From: an uncultured Eubacteriaceae bacterium
Lineage (GTDB): Bacteria > Bacillota > Clostridia > Lachnospirales > CAG-274
DNA length: 64,000 nucleotides
Assembly (NCBI GenBank): GCA_946497035.1
Contig: CAMMIW010000010.1
Span: 1 to 64,000, forward strand
Direction: 5' to 3'
Below the pieces are notes generated by a model. That model had not been told where the DNA came from. It searched no databases and saw only the letters and a list, made by a program, of their open reading frames with translations. Shown in pieces: positions 47,442 through 55,738 of this stretch (positions are counted from its first letter, which is position 1; each line of letters begins with the position of its first letter). Made by a program: the position numbers and the translations under genes.

Positions 47442-48107
47442 ATGATTATTTATGAAATTTTAAGAGTTTATGATTATGAAACAACTACACAATATTATGA
47501 AGAAGAAGAAAAAGCTCTGTATGATTTAAAATGTGAGTTTAAATCATATGTTAAAAAATTTGTTGAAGAAGATTATAAGTTTATAACTAAGTCATTATAC
47601 TTTAAAGCGTTTAAACCAAAAATTTTAAATTTAAAGGAAATGATAGAATTAAGTTTATTTGACAGAAATTTAGTTCTTTTAGAATTACAACTAAAAGAAA
47701 ACCAACTAGATAGAGATATGACATTTAAGGAAATAGTTTTCTTTTGGAAACATCTAAATATTTTTAGATTAACAGATTTTTTTGAGATTCTAAAAGATGA
47801 AAATTTATTGACTATAAATAATCTTATTCAAAAAATTGACTTAAACTTTTCTTATAGGATAATTGATGAAGAAATAAGGAATAAATTAAATTTTGATTTA
47901 TTAAATGCTAATGAAAAAGAGTTATTTATTCAAATATATAAAAAAAGTGAAAATTATATTGATTTTGTACAAAAATTATTTTATGAGATAAAAAATTTTG
48001 ATGATATTAAAATTATGGAGATAGGAATTAATAGAACAATATTTAATTTAATAAATTTCCAAATAGAATTAAATGAACTATACCATAATTTAATAAAAGA
48101 AAAATAG
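47442..48107 (+). CDS. Hypothetical protein at the left of the conjugative element
   Basis: 221 residues, not recognised. It begins MIIYEILRVYDYETTTQYYE and is helical and rich in Phe, Leu, Lys and Glu throughout, without signal peptide, membrane helix or cysteine pairs. The start is the ATG at 47442, with AAAGGAGGG 8 bases upstream. Longer in-frame starts run into the hairpin at 47339-47403. It is followed after 24 bases by a zinc-ribbon gene, and both read towards repA, so they probably form the first part of the replication operon. Confidence 0.7.
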   Translation: MIIYEILRVYDYETTTQYYEEEEKALYDLKCEFKSYVKKFVEEDYKFITKSLYFKAFKPKILNLKEMIELSLFDRNLVLLELQLKENQLDRDMTFKEIVFFWKHLNIFRLTDFFEILKDENLLTINNLIQKIDLNFSYRIIDEEIRNKLNFDLLNANEKELFIQIYKKSENYIDFVQKLFYEIKNFDDIKIMEIGINRTIFNLINFQIELNELYHNLIKEK

Positions 48108-48131
48108 ATATTAACCAAGAAGGTGATAAAA

Positions 48132-48680
48132 ATGAAAATATCTATTGTAGAAGAAGATGATAATAAAATTGTATTAGAATATCAAGATGTTAAATGTCCT
48201 AATTGTTCTAGTGATGATTTAGTAATACAACAATCATTTAATGATAGTTATTTAGATACACTTAGTTTAAAAGAATTTTTAAAAAAAGATACATATATAA
48301 AAAAGGTTAGGTACAAATGCAGATGTTGTAATAAAACTTTTGTAAATAAAACTAGATTTACAGATAGGATATTTGACAAAGATTTTAAACCTTTTTTAAG
48401 ACTTTTATTAGACAAAAACTTATTAAAGGTTTTTGAGATAAATCCTACTGTTCTAGAAAAATTAAATATAGATTATAAGTGGTCATTACTTAGAGCAGGG
48501 AAAATTATTACAGTAATCAATATTTATACACTAGAGATTAGAGAGTTTAGTCGTATAGTAGAAAAAGAACGTAAAATAATTAATAAAAATGTTGTATCAT
48601 TAAAGAAATTTAAATATGAGCCATTTTACAGGTTAAATAATGATAGATTTTACAAAAACAACAAGAAAAAACCAATCTAA
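48132..48680 (+). CDS. Zinc-ribbon DNA-binding-like protein, transposase-type N-terminus
   Basis: 182 residues. Two CxxC pairs, VKCPNCSSDD (about residue 21) and RYKCRCCNKTF (about 58), form a zinc ribbon of the type at the N-terminus of IS-family transposases and some plasmid regulators. The rest is Lys-rich and helical with no DDE catalytic triad that can be seen, so it is either a regulator or the front part of a former transposase. The start is the ATG at 48132, with AAGAAGG upstream. The GTG at 48123 overlaps that site. Confidence 0.65.
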   Translation: MKISIVEEDDNKIVLEYQDVKCPNCSSDDLVIQQSFNDSYLDTLSLKEFLKKDTYIKKVRYKCRCCNKTFVNKTRFTDRIFDKDFKPFLRLLLDKNLLKVFEINPTVLEKLNIDYKWSLLRAGKIITVINIYTLEIREFSRIVEKERKIINKNVVSLKKFKYEPFYRLNNDRFYKNNKKKPI

Positions 48681-48714
48681 CATTGGTTAGTGATGGTATA
48701 TTATGGAGGATAAT

Positions 48715-49551
48715 ATGTTAGATTTAAAAGTTTTAGCGAATGAAAAATTTTATAAATTACATAAATTTTTATTTGAAGATGAAAGATTTGAAAAACTTAC
48801 AATTGAGGGAAAAGTATTATATAGCTTAATATTAGAAAGATATAAATTAAGTGTTGAAAGAGAAAGAAAAGATGAAAATGGTTATTATGTAATTTTTAGA
48901 ATTACAGAAATTCAAAAGATATTAAATTGTGGAAATCAAAAAGCAGGAAAAATATTAAACGAATTAGAATTAGTTGGTTTAATTGATAAAAGAAAACAAG
49001 GGTCAAGTAATCCAGATTTAATATACTTAAAAAATTTAAATTTTAAAGTGAAATGTGAAAATCAAAAATTTGAAAGTCACACTACAAATGATGTGAAATG
49101 TGAAAATCAAAAGTGTGAAAATCACATTTATAATAAGACTAATATTAATAAGACTAATATTAAGACTGATATTAGTAAGATTAATATACAATCTGGAGCT
49201 TTAGCTCCAGATAATAAAGGAGGTGTGAAAATCACACCTCAAGAGCAAATATATAAAATCCCACTAAAAAATGGAGATTATTATATATTATACCACGAAC
49301 AAGTAGAGATTTACAAGAGTTTATATCCAAATATCAATATTGAACAAGAATTAAGGAATATAATTGGTTGGAATATGGCTAATGTCAATAAAAGAAAATC
49401 ACTTAAAGGTATTAAGAAACATATAAATCTTTGGTTACAAAAATCTAATGCTACTGCTTTAGAGAAAATAGAGAATTTTAATCAAAAAGAAAATAGAGAA
49501 AATGTAATATATAGACCAAATTATTCAACAGATGATTTTTTTAATATTTAA
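48715..49551 (+). CDS. repA: RepA_N-family replication initiator
   Basis: 278 residues. Residues 1-110 (FYKLHKFLFEDERFEKLTIEGKVLYSLILERYKLS...RITEIQKILNCGNQKAGKILNELELVGLIDKRKQG) are the RepA_N domain with winged helix that binds iterons. The C-terminal 90 residues are a smaller helical domain. Between them is a low-complexity Asn/Lys linker (about 112-165) whose DNA is full of direct and inverted repeats, as in RepA_N plasmids where the origin lies inside rep. The start is the ATG at 48715, with GGAGG 5-6 bases upstream. Such initiators are also carried by Tn1549-type conjugative transposons, where they allow replication after excision. Confidence 0.88.
   Translation: MLDLKVLANEKFYKLHKFLFEDERFEKLTIEGKVLYSLILERYKLSVERERKDENGYYVIFRITEIQKILNCGNQKAGKILNELELVGLIDKRKQGSSNPDLIYLKNLNFKVKCENQKFESHTTNDVKCENQKCENHIYNKTNINKTNIKTDISKINIQSGALAPDNKGGVKITPQEQIYKIPLKNGDYYILYHEQVEIYKSLYPNINIEQELRNIIGWNMANVNKRKSLKGIKKHINLWLQKSNATALEKIENFNQKENRENVIYRPNYSTDDFFNI
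49048..49240 (+). repeat. Direct and inverted repeats inside repA: candidate replication origin
   Basis: Direct repeats GTGAAATGTGAAAATCAAAA at about 49048 and 49092, further copies of TGAAAATCACA (49115, 49226) and a series of GACTAATATTAA-type units (49137-49185). Two dyads follow: ATCTGGAGCT with AGCTCCAGAT (49190-49211) and GGTGTGA with TCACACC (49222-49238). The origin assignment follows the known placement in RepA_N replicons. Confidence 0.6.
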
Positions 49552-49636
49552 TTCTAATTACATATATTAACAATGAGTGGCACTCATTGTAAAAATAATA
49601 TTAAAAAAGAAGTAATGTATTAAGGAGCTAATGATA

Positions 49637-50405
49637 ATGGGATATGAAATAACTTATTGTGAAAATTGTGGTGAACAAAATACAATGGTTATCAACTTAT
49701 TAGGGGTTGATAGATTAGTACCTTGTTTATGTAGTTGTAAAAGAGAAGAGATTAAAAAAGAAAAATTTGAAGAGCATCAAAAAGAACTAGAAAGACGTAT
49801 GACTACATTAATAGCTCAAGGACTAACAGATAAAGAGTTTTTAAAAAATACTTTTGAAAAAGACAATGGTAGCAATATGAAAGTATTTAATGTTTGTAAA
49901 AAATATGTTGAAAAGTGGGAAGAAATGAAAAGGGAAAATATAGGAATACTTTTTTATGGCGATGTTGGGCGTGGTAAAACATTTTATGCAAGTTGTATAG
50001 CAAACGAACTATTCAAAAATGGAGTTTCTGTATGTATTACAAGCTTTCCTAAAGTTATCAACAAACTAATGAATTTTACTGAAGAAAGTAAACTTTTAGT
50101 AGAAAAAGTAAAATCACAAAGTTTATTAGTTATAGACGATTTTGGGGTTGAAAGAGAAACAGAGTTTGTATTAGAGCAAATGTTTCAAATTATAGATTGA
50201 TAGGCTAAGGTCTGGTCTACCAACTATAATAACAACTAATATAGGGCTTAATGAATTAAAAGAGCCAAAAACATTAGCTCAAAGACGTATATATGATAGA
50301 ATACTTGAAATGTGTTCAATACAAATTTTGGTTGATAATCAAAATAACAGGCAGGAAAAAGCTAACAGAAAAACACAACTAGCAAGACAGTTGTTGTTAG
50401 GTTAA
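49637..50405 (+). pseudogene. DnaC/IstB-like helicase loader, frameshifted
   Basis: An N-terminal zinc-finger-like start (YCENCGEQN, CLCSCKREE), Walker A in YGDVGRGKTFYASCIANELF (about residue 110) and Walker B in SLLVIDDFGVERETEF identify a DnaC/DnaI-type AAA+ loader that would bring DnaB helicase to the element's origin. Frame 1 stops at 50200 right after FQIID. The missing end continues in another frame as RLRSGLPTIITTNIGLNEL...QLARQLLLG to 50405. One extra base near 50196 explains both. Either a true mutation, a sequencing error or, less likely, programmed frameshifting. The ATG at 49637 is 9 bases after AAGGAG. Confidence 0.85.
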
Positions 50406-50436
50406 AAAGAAATTAATGAGTATAAAGGAGAAAAAA

Positions 50437-50601
50437 ATGAACAATAGAAGAGATGAAGAAAAATTAAATAAACTTTTAAAAGAAGATTTAAAAGTTAAAG
50501 AAGAGTGTTTAAGATATTATTTAGGAGATGAATTAGTAGATAGTTTAATATCATCTGGTATAGATTTAGAAGATATAGATGTCAAAGGAGAATATAATTA
50601 A
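50437..50601 (+). CDS. Small hypothetical protein before the tubR-like gene
   Basis: 54 residues, charged and helical (NNRRDEEKLNKLLKEDLKVK...YYLGDELVDSLISSGIDLED). Not recognised. AAAGGAG stands 6 bases before the ATG at 50437. It ends 25 bases before the winged-helix gene and probably shares its transcript. Confidence 0.6.
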   Translation: MNNRRDEEKLNKLLKEDLKVKEECLRYYLGDELVDSLISSGIDLEDIDVKGEYN

Positions 50602-50626
50602 TTATAATTTTATAATGGAGAATGTT

Positions 50627-50869
50627 ATGTTAAATAAAATAGAAGTATTGTTACTTGCAGAGTTAGATAATAAAAAAAAGTATACACCAATAAATTCTGT
50701 ATCAATAGATAGTTTTGATACGGCAAAGTGTATGAGTATCAATACTATTTATAAAAAAATATGTAATCTAGAAAAGTTAAACTATGTTCAAAAGGGGTTA
50801 AAAGAAAGTAAAAAAAATACATACTTTATTACAAAATTAGGTATAGAAATATTAGAAAGTTATAAATAA
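50627..50869 (+). CDS. Winged-helix DNA-binding protein, TubR-like
   Basis: 80 residues forming a single winged helix: KIEVLLLAELDNKKKY...MSINTIYKKICNLEKLNYVQKGLKESKKNTYFITKLGIEILE, with recognition helix around SINTIYKKICNLEKL and wing around ESKKNTYFIT. It lies 21 bases before a TubZ-like tubulin gene. In type III partition systems TubR is exactly such a small winged-helix protein. It binds the tubC centromere and links DNA to TubZ filaments. The name is an inference from position, size and fold. The start is the ATG at 50627, with GGAG 6 bases upstream. An ATG at 50615 lacks a site. Confidence 0.65.
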   Translation: MLNKIEVLLLAELDNKKKYTPINSVSIDSFDTAKCMSINTIYKKICNLEKLNYVQKGLKESKKNTYFITKLGIEILESYK

Positions 50870-50890
50870 AAAATAAAAGGAGAGATAATT

Positions 50891-51937
50891 ATGAAAAATA
50901 AAATAGGAGTTATTTGTATAGGACAAGCAGGAGGAAATTTAGGATTTTTATTAAAAAAGGAAAACTTTGATGTAGCATTTATTAATTCTAGCAAGGGCGA
51001 CTTAGATACATTAAATATAGATGAAAGCAAAAAATATCACATAAAAGATGGTTTAGGTTGTGCAAAAGATAGAACTACTGCAAAACAAATAGCTCAAAAA
51101 GATTTTAGTAATATAAATGAGTTTTTAAATAAATCATTAGGAGAAAAAGAGTTTTATTATATAGCTTTTTCTACTGGTGGAGGTACTGGTAGTGGAATAA
51201 GCCCAGTATTAGCAGATATATTAACTACTCATTTAGGTAAAAAAGTAGGACTTATAACTATACTACCAAGTGATAAAGATACTTTACAAGCACATATAAA
51301 TGCTTATGAGTGTGTTCAAGAAATATCCAACTTAAAAAATATATGTTCAACATTTGTTGTAGACAATAATAGAAAAAATAGTATAGCACAAATTAATGAA
51401 AAGTTTGTTAAATTATTTAATAAAATATTTGACTATAAAAAGTATGAAACAATTAAAGGCAATATTGATGAAGCAGAAATATTAAAATTGTTAGAAACAA
51501 AAGGAATGATTAATATTGCTAGTTGTAAAAATGAAGAAACAACGAATAAACTTATTGAAAATATAAAAAATGATATATTTGCTCCACTTGAGAACGATGG
51601 TAAGATTAAATATTTAGGTTTATCTAAAGGCATAAATTTTGATGAAGCTATGTTTAGTAAAGAAATAGGAAAATATTTAGATAAATTTGAAAATACAAAT
51701 AAAGAGTATACTTTAGCTATATTAAGTGGTTTAACATTACCATTTAAAAGAGTTAAAGATATGAAAGAAAAAATATTAGCAGAAAAAGAAACAATATTAT
51801 CTTTTGAAAAAGAAACAGAACAAAGGTTAGAAGATATAGATTTTTTAACTAAAAAAGTACCTATTAAAGAAGAAAATAGTAATATAGAAAAACAAAAATT
51901 AGATGTAAATGATTTATTTGCACAATATTTGAATTAA
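50891..51937 (+). CDS. tubZ: TubZ-like tubulin/FtsZ-family GTPase (type III plasmid partition)
   Basis: 348 residues. The nucleotide-binding loop GVICIGQAGGNLG is at residues 5-17, and the tubulin signature FSTGGGTGSGISPVLADIL is at about 92-110. The signature has GGGTGSG (tubulin/TubZ form) rather than GGGTGTG of FtsZ. The catalytic T7 loop (Asn-x-Asp equivalents) cannot be fixed by eye. TubZ polymers treadmill and move plasmid or phage DNA bound through TubR. Length is close to the short TubZ of clostridial phage c-st. The C-terminus (about 315-348) is a charged tail ending DLFAQYLN. AAAAGGAGAG precedes the ATG. Confidence 0.85.
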   Translation: MKNKIGVICIGQAGGNLGFLLKKENFDVAFINSSKGDLDTLNIDESKKYHIKDGLGCAKDRTTAKQIAQKDFSNINEFLNKSLGEKEFYYIAFSTGGGTGSGISPVLADILTTHLGKKVGLITILPSDKDTLQAHINAYECVQEISNLKNICSTFVVDNNRKNSIAQINEKFVKLFNKIFDYKKYETIKGNIDEAEILKLLETKGMINIASCKNEETTNKLIENIKNDIFAPLENDGKIKYLGLSKGINFDEAMFSKEIGKYLDKFENTNKEYTLAILSGLTLPFKRVKDMKEKILAEKETILSFEKETEQRLEDIDFLTKKVPIKEENSNIEKQKLDVNDLFAQYLN

Positions 51938-52005
51938 TATTATAAAACTTTTTAAAATACTTTTAAGGAGTATATAGTAATTATATATATACTGATGCTA
52001 ATAAA

Positions 52006-52347
52006 ATGATAATTGATATACAACATATTAGAAACAATATAGAAAAAACTAATATAGAAAATTATAAAAAAATAGCAAAGATAAAAATGCTGTTTCTAAC
52101 GATAGGTATTTTTATTGTTCTAATAGTAAAAGTTTTGGGAGAGATTGTTATGGCTATAACTGAACATAGAGTATATCTACTATTCATTTTAATTTTATTA
52201 CTTATTGGAAGTATTTTTCTGTTATTAAAAATAGAGAGATATGTAATAGCTAATATACAAACTAATATGGAAAATAGTTTATTGTATATGGAAAATCAAA
52301 TTAATGATAAGATAATAAATTATGAAGAGCCTTTAAATATAAATTAA
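52006..52347 (+). CDS. Small membrane protein with two helices
   Basis: 113 residues. Helices at about 26-50 (MLFLTIGIFIVLIVKVLGEIV) and 60-83 (YLLFILILLLIGSIFLLL), with polar ends. Not recognised. The start is doubtful: no Shine-Dalgarno lies near the ATG at 52006, while AAGGAG at 51965 is followed in the same frame by an open stretch without ATG, GTG or TTG. The reading frame upstream (ending YTDANK) looks protein-like, so the ancestral start may have been lost. Confidence 0.55.
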   Translation: MIIDIQHIRNNIEKTNIENYKKIAKIKMLFLTIGIFIVLIVKVLGEIVMAITEHRVYLLFILILLLIGSIFLLLKIERYVIANIQTNMENSLLYMENQINDKIINYEEPLNIN

Positions 52348-52376
52348 TTTTAATTATGTTAAGAGTGGGGTTATTT

Positions 52377-52901
52377 ATGAAGAACTTTAAAATTATAGAA
52401 GAAAAACTAAATGAATTTTTTATAAATGATAAAAAAATAGATATTATAAAAAATTCTATAATAAAACTAAAACAAAAAAGAGAGTATTTAGAATGCCAGA
52501 TAAAAGAATTAAAAATAAATTTTGATATAAGTATAAAAGGTAGTAGTATTAGTGGTATGCCAATAGCTAGTATTAATACTACTAGCTATTTTGAAAAAGA
52601 TATAATAAAGCAGGTTGATAAAAGCCAAGAACTACTAAATAATATAAATATAGAAATAATACAACTAGAAAATGACTTACTAATGTTACAAATGAAAAAT
52701 GAAACTTTTTATAGGATAATAAATATGTTAAATAGTAATAGTATAAAATTATTAACCTATAAATATAAAGAAAATTTATCGGAAATAGAAATAGCCTATA
52801 AATTAAATATGTCTATTCCAAATTATCATAGAAAAAAGCGACAAGTATTAGATACGATAAGTAAAATGTTAATTTTTTATGAAAATGTGGAATGGATGTG
52901 A
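52377..52901 (+). CDS. Sigma-70 region 4-like / DUF1492-like protein
   Basis: 174 residues. A long coiled-coil half (about 5-115, with KIDIIKNSIIKLKQKREYLECQIKEL) and a C-terminal helix-turn-helix (KLLTYKYKENLSEIEIAYKLNMSIPNYHRKKRQVLDTI), as in ArpU/DUF1492 phage-type late-gene regulators. Probably controls expression of element genes. The start is the ATG at 52377, with AGTGGGG 6 bases upstream. Confidence 0.65.
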   Translation: MKNFKIIEEKLNEFFINDKKIDIIKNSIIKLKQKREYLECQIKELKINFDISIKGSSISGMPIASINTTSYFEKDIIKQVDKSQELLNNINIEIIQLENDLLMLQMKNETFYRIINMLNSNSIKLLTYKYKENLSEIEIAYKLNMSIPNYHRKKRQVLDTISKMLIFYENVEWM

Positions 52902-52906
52902 TAAAT

Positions 52907-52978
52907 ATGTCAGGAACAATAGGTTTAGTATTTATTTTAGTATTTATAATTATTTTAATTTATGATTTAATAGAATAA
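52907..52978 (+). CDS. 23-residue membrane peptide
   Basis: MSGTIGLVFILVFIIILIYD then LIE: one membrane helix, directly after the sigma-like gene. The ribosome site is weak (GGATGTGATAAAT). It could be a real micro-protein or chance in AT-rich DNA. Confidence 0.4.
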   Translation: MSGTIGLVFILVFIIILIYDLIE

Positions 52979-53274
52979 ATAAAAATGTTAATTATGTGGA
53001 TAAATGTAGTATCAACATATATATCAACATACTTTTAAACATAAAAATGTTAATAACTAAAGTTAAAAAACTTGATAGGAAAATGATAGGTTTTTGATAG
53101 GAAAGTGATAGGTTTTTTTAAAAAATCTATGATACAATACTAATATGGAATTTTATATATTTGCTTTATATATTTTTTAGTTTTTTAAATTTCTTTTCTA
53201 TTTTTTGATTATGGTATCTTTATCTCTCCTTTATACATAGATTTAAAAGATAAATATATATGTTCCAAATGATT
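52979..53274. other. Non-coding region of the conjugative element with iterons
   Basis: No intact gene from 52979 to 53425. It contains two ATCAACATA copies (about 53010-53033), a pair of 23-24-base direct repeats built from four GATAGG units (53071-53117), a possible promoter before 53145 and a terminator-like hairpin at 53275-53310. A region of this kind between the replication/partition block and the transfer block is a candidate centromere (tubC) or transfer origin. Confidence 0.5.
53071..53117 (+). repeat. GATAGG iterons
   Basis: Two direct copies of TTGATAGGAAARTGATAGG followed by TTTT (R is A or G), giving four GATAGG cores with regular spacing of about 11-12 bases. Such spacing, one helical turn, suggests a protein binding along one DNA face. 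Confidence 0.75.
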
Positions 53275-53310
53275 AAAAGCATTTCAAAAAATTTTTGAGA
53301 TGCTTTTTTT
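53275..53310 (+). terminator. Terminator before the transfer operon
   Basis: AAAAGCATTTCAAAAA pairs with TTTTTGAGATGCTTTT (one G-U), then TTT. Confidence 0.7.
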
Positions 53311-53425
53311 ATTGAAAAAAATGAAAGGTGGTGGATTAGCTTTATGTAAAAAATACACCTAAAGAGTTACATATAGTTAATAGGTTGGATAATAGTATAA
53401 AAATATTAAACAAGGAGTGATGTAT

Positions 53426-53914
53426 TTGAATATACAAGAAGAAAACAACCAAAAGTTAGTAAGGTTAAATGTAGAAATTAGTAAGTTTTCTTTAAAAGTT
53501 TTAATGAACTTTTTTAAAAATGCTAAAAAGAAAATAGGTACTAAAATAGAAGATAATAAAACTAACTATAAATTAAAAGACCTTGTGAAAAAGGAAAAAA
53601 ATCTAACAAAAATAGACTTATCAAATTTAAAAGATAATGATTTAAAAGACTTTCATTTAATAGCAAAAAAATGTGGCTTAAAATACTCATTAGTAAAAGA
53701 TACAGAAAGAAATATGTATACATTTTTCTTTAATGCAAAAAGTGCCGATATGTATAACTATGTTGCTAAGGAACTAGAAAAAAGATTAGATGAAAAAATG
53801 AAATTGCCTAGTATAAAAGAACAGATGGAAAAAGCTCAATTTATATCTAAAGAAATAAATGCTCCTAAATTAGATATAAATATAGAAAATAAAGCTCCAA
53901 AACTTTCAAGGTAA
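53426..53914 (+). CDS. PcfB/DUF3801-family conjugation protein
   Basis: 162 residues. LNVEISKFSLKVLMNFFKNAKKK at the start, LKDLVKKEKNLTKIDLSNLKDNDLKDFHLIAKKCGLKYSLVKD and the end MYNYVAKELEKRLDEK are the PcfB (DUF3801) pattern. PcfB helps bring the relaxosome to the coupling protein in pCF10-type and Tn1549-type elements. First gene of the transfer operon. The start is taken as the TTG at 53426, 8 bases after AAGGAG. ATG at 53420 is too close to the site. Confidence 0.85.
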   Translation: MNIQEENNQKLVRLNVEISKFSLKVLMNFFKNAKKKIGTKIEDNKTNYKLKDLVKKEKNLTKIDLSNLKDNDLKDFHLIAKKCGLKYSLVKDTERNMYTFFFNAKSADMYNYVAKELEKRLDEKMKLPSIKEQMEKAQFISKEINAPKLDINIENKAPKLSR

Positions 53915-53928
53915 CAAGGTAATATATT

Positions 53929-55725
53929 ATGAAAGAAAAATTAAAAGAAAATTTAGTACCTATATTGTTAGTTTTTTTACTTTTTATATTTTTTAATAAG
54001 TATTCGGAAGCGATTAGAAATAGTCAAGAAGAAGATTTTATAAATAAAATAGTATTTAGTCTTTTAGAAGTTAAAAATATGTTTAAAAATGGGCTAATTA
54101 GCTTTAACTTTAAAGATATATTAGCAGGTATATTTATGCCACTTATATTATATGGTATCGCTACGATGAACCCTAGTAAAAATTATAAAAATGGTATAGA
54201 ATACGGCTCTGCTAGTTGGGGAAACAAAAAAGATATATTACCATTTATTGACCAAAAAAATTTTAATAATAATGTATTACTTAGCCAAACAGAACAACTA
54301 ACTATGTCTTCAAGACCTAAAAAGATAAAATATGCAAGAAATAAAAATATACTTATAGTTGGTGGTTCTGGCAGTGGTAAAACAAGGTTTTTCGTAAAAC
54401 CAAACTTAATGCAAATGCACTCAAGTTATGTTGTAACAGACCCTAAAGGAACGATAGTTATTGAGTGTGGTAAAATGCTAAAAGATAATGGATATGATTT
54501 AAAAATTTTAAATACAATAAACTTCAAAAAATCTATGAAATATAATCCTTTTGCTTATATAAAAAATGAAAAAGATGTATTAAAGTTTGTAGAAACATTG
54601 GTAGCTAATACTCAAGGAAGTGGAGCTAAAGAAGATTTTTGGGTAAAAGCAGAAAAGTTATACTATACGGCACTAGTTGGATACATAATGACACAATTAC
54701 CAGAGAAAGAAAGAAATATGTCTACATTATTATATTTAGTAAACAATTCACAAGCTAGTGAGCAAGATGAAAATTTTAAAAATCCAGTAGATTTACGTTT
54801 TGAAGAATTAGAGAAAAAAGACCCTAATCATTTTGCTGTTGGACAATATAAAAAGTTTAAATTAGCTAGTGGAGAAACAACTAAAAGTATATTAATCAGT
54901 TGTGCTACAAGATTATCCCCTTTTGATATACCATCATTAAAAGAATTAACTGAATATGATGATATGAATTTAGATACATTAGGAGATAAAAAAACTGCAT
55001 TATTTGTAATTATATCCGATACAGACGCAACATTTAATTTTTTGGTGAGCATAATGTATACTCAATTATTTAATTTATTGTGTGAAAAAGCAGATGATGT
55101 ATATGATGGTAGATTACCTGTACACGTGAGATTTTTACTAGATGAGTTTGCAAATATAGGACAAATACCTAATTTTGATAAGCTTATAGCTACAATAAGA
55201 AGTAGAGAATTGTCGGCTAGTATAATTCTTCAAACAAAAAGCCAATTAAAATCTATTTATAAAGAAAATGCAGATACAATAGTTGGTAACTGTGATACTA
55301 CATTATTTTTAGGTGGTGGAGAAGAAACAACACTAAAAGATATGTCGGAAGTATTGGGAAAAGAAACAATAGATATATTAAATAATTCATTAAGTCGTGG
55401 GCAAAGCTCATCTTATAGTACAAGTTATCAAAAAATGGGCAGAGAGCTTATGAGTAAAAATGAGTTATTTGAAATGGATGGTGCAAAGTGTATAGTTAGA
55501 ATAAGGGGTGCAAAGCCTTTTTTATCTAATAAATTTGATATAACTAAGCATAAAAACTATAAATTACTTTTAGATAGTGATGATAAAAATAAGTTTGATG
55601 TAGAAAAATATTTAAAATCTTTAGAACCAAACTTAAAAATGGGAGTTAATGATGAAGTAATTTATGAAGAAACTTATGCAGATGATATAGCAAAAGGTTT
55701 AGAAGAGTTTAAAAATCTTACATAA
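53929..55725 (+). CDS. VirD4/TraG-type coupling ATPase of the type IV secretion system
   Basis: 598 residues. Two N-terminal membrane helices (about 10-22 and 45-75), then Walker A in LIVGGSGSGKTRFFVKPNL (about 142-160), VVTDPKGT, and Walker B in VRFLLDEFANIGQIPNF (about 400). QTKSQLKSIY and LGGGEETTLKDMSEVLG follow. It receives DNA with relaxase and pumps it to the channel. Membrane ATPase, 14 bases after pcfB and followed after 13 bases by a small membrane gene. Confidence 0.93.
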   Translation: MKEKLKENLVPILLVFLLFIFFNKYSEAIRNSQEEDFINKIVFSLLEVKNMFKNGLISFNFKDILAGIFMPLILYGIATMNPSKNYKNGIEYGSASWGNKKDILPFIDQKNFNNNVLLSQTEQLTMSSRPKKIKYARNKNILIVGGSGSGKTRFFVKPNLMQMHSSYVVTDPKGTIVIECGKMLKDNGYDLKILNTINFKKSMKYNPFAYIKNEKDVLKFVETLVANTQGSGAKEDFWVKAEKLYYTALVGYIMTQLPEKERNMSTLLYLVNNSQASEQDENFKNPVDLRFEELEKKDPNHFAVGQYKKFKLASGETTKSILISCATRLSPFDIPSLKELTEYDDMNLDTLGDKKTALFVIISDTDATFNFLVSIMYTQLFNLLCEKADDVYDGRLPVHVRFLLDEFANIGQIPNFDKLIATIRSRELSASIILQTKSQLKSIYKENADTIVGNCDTTLFLGGGEETTLKDMSEVLGKETIDILNNSLSRGQSSSYSTSYQKMGRELMSKNELFEMDGAKCIVRIRGAKPFLSNKFDITKHKNYKLLLDSDDKNKFDVEKYLKSLEPNLKMGVNDEVIYEETYADDIAKGLEEFKNLT

Positions 55726-55738
55726 AAGGAGATAACTT

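Noticed and set aside
50891-51937. Chromosomal FtsZ
   Set aside because: The signature is GGGTGSG rather than GGGTGTG. The gene sits among replication and transfer genes of a mobile element, and no division cluster is nearby.
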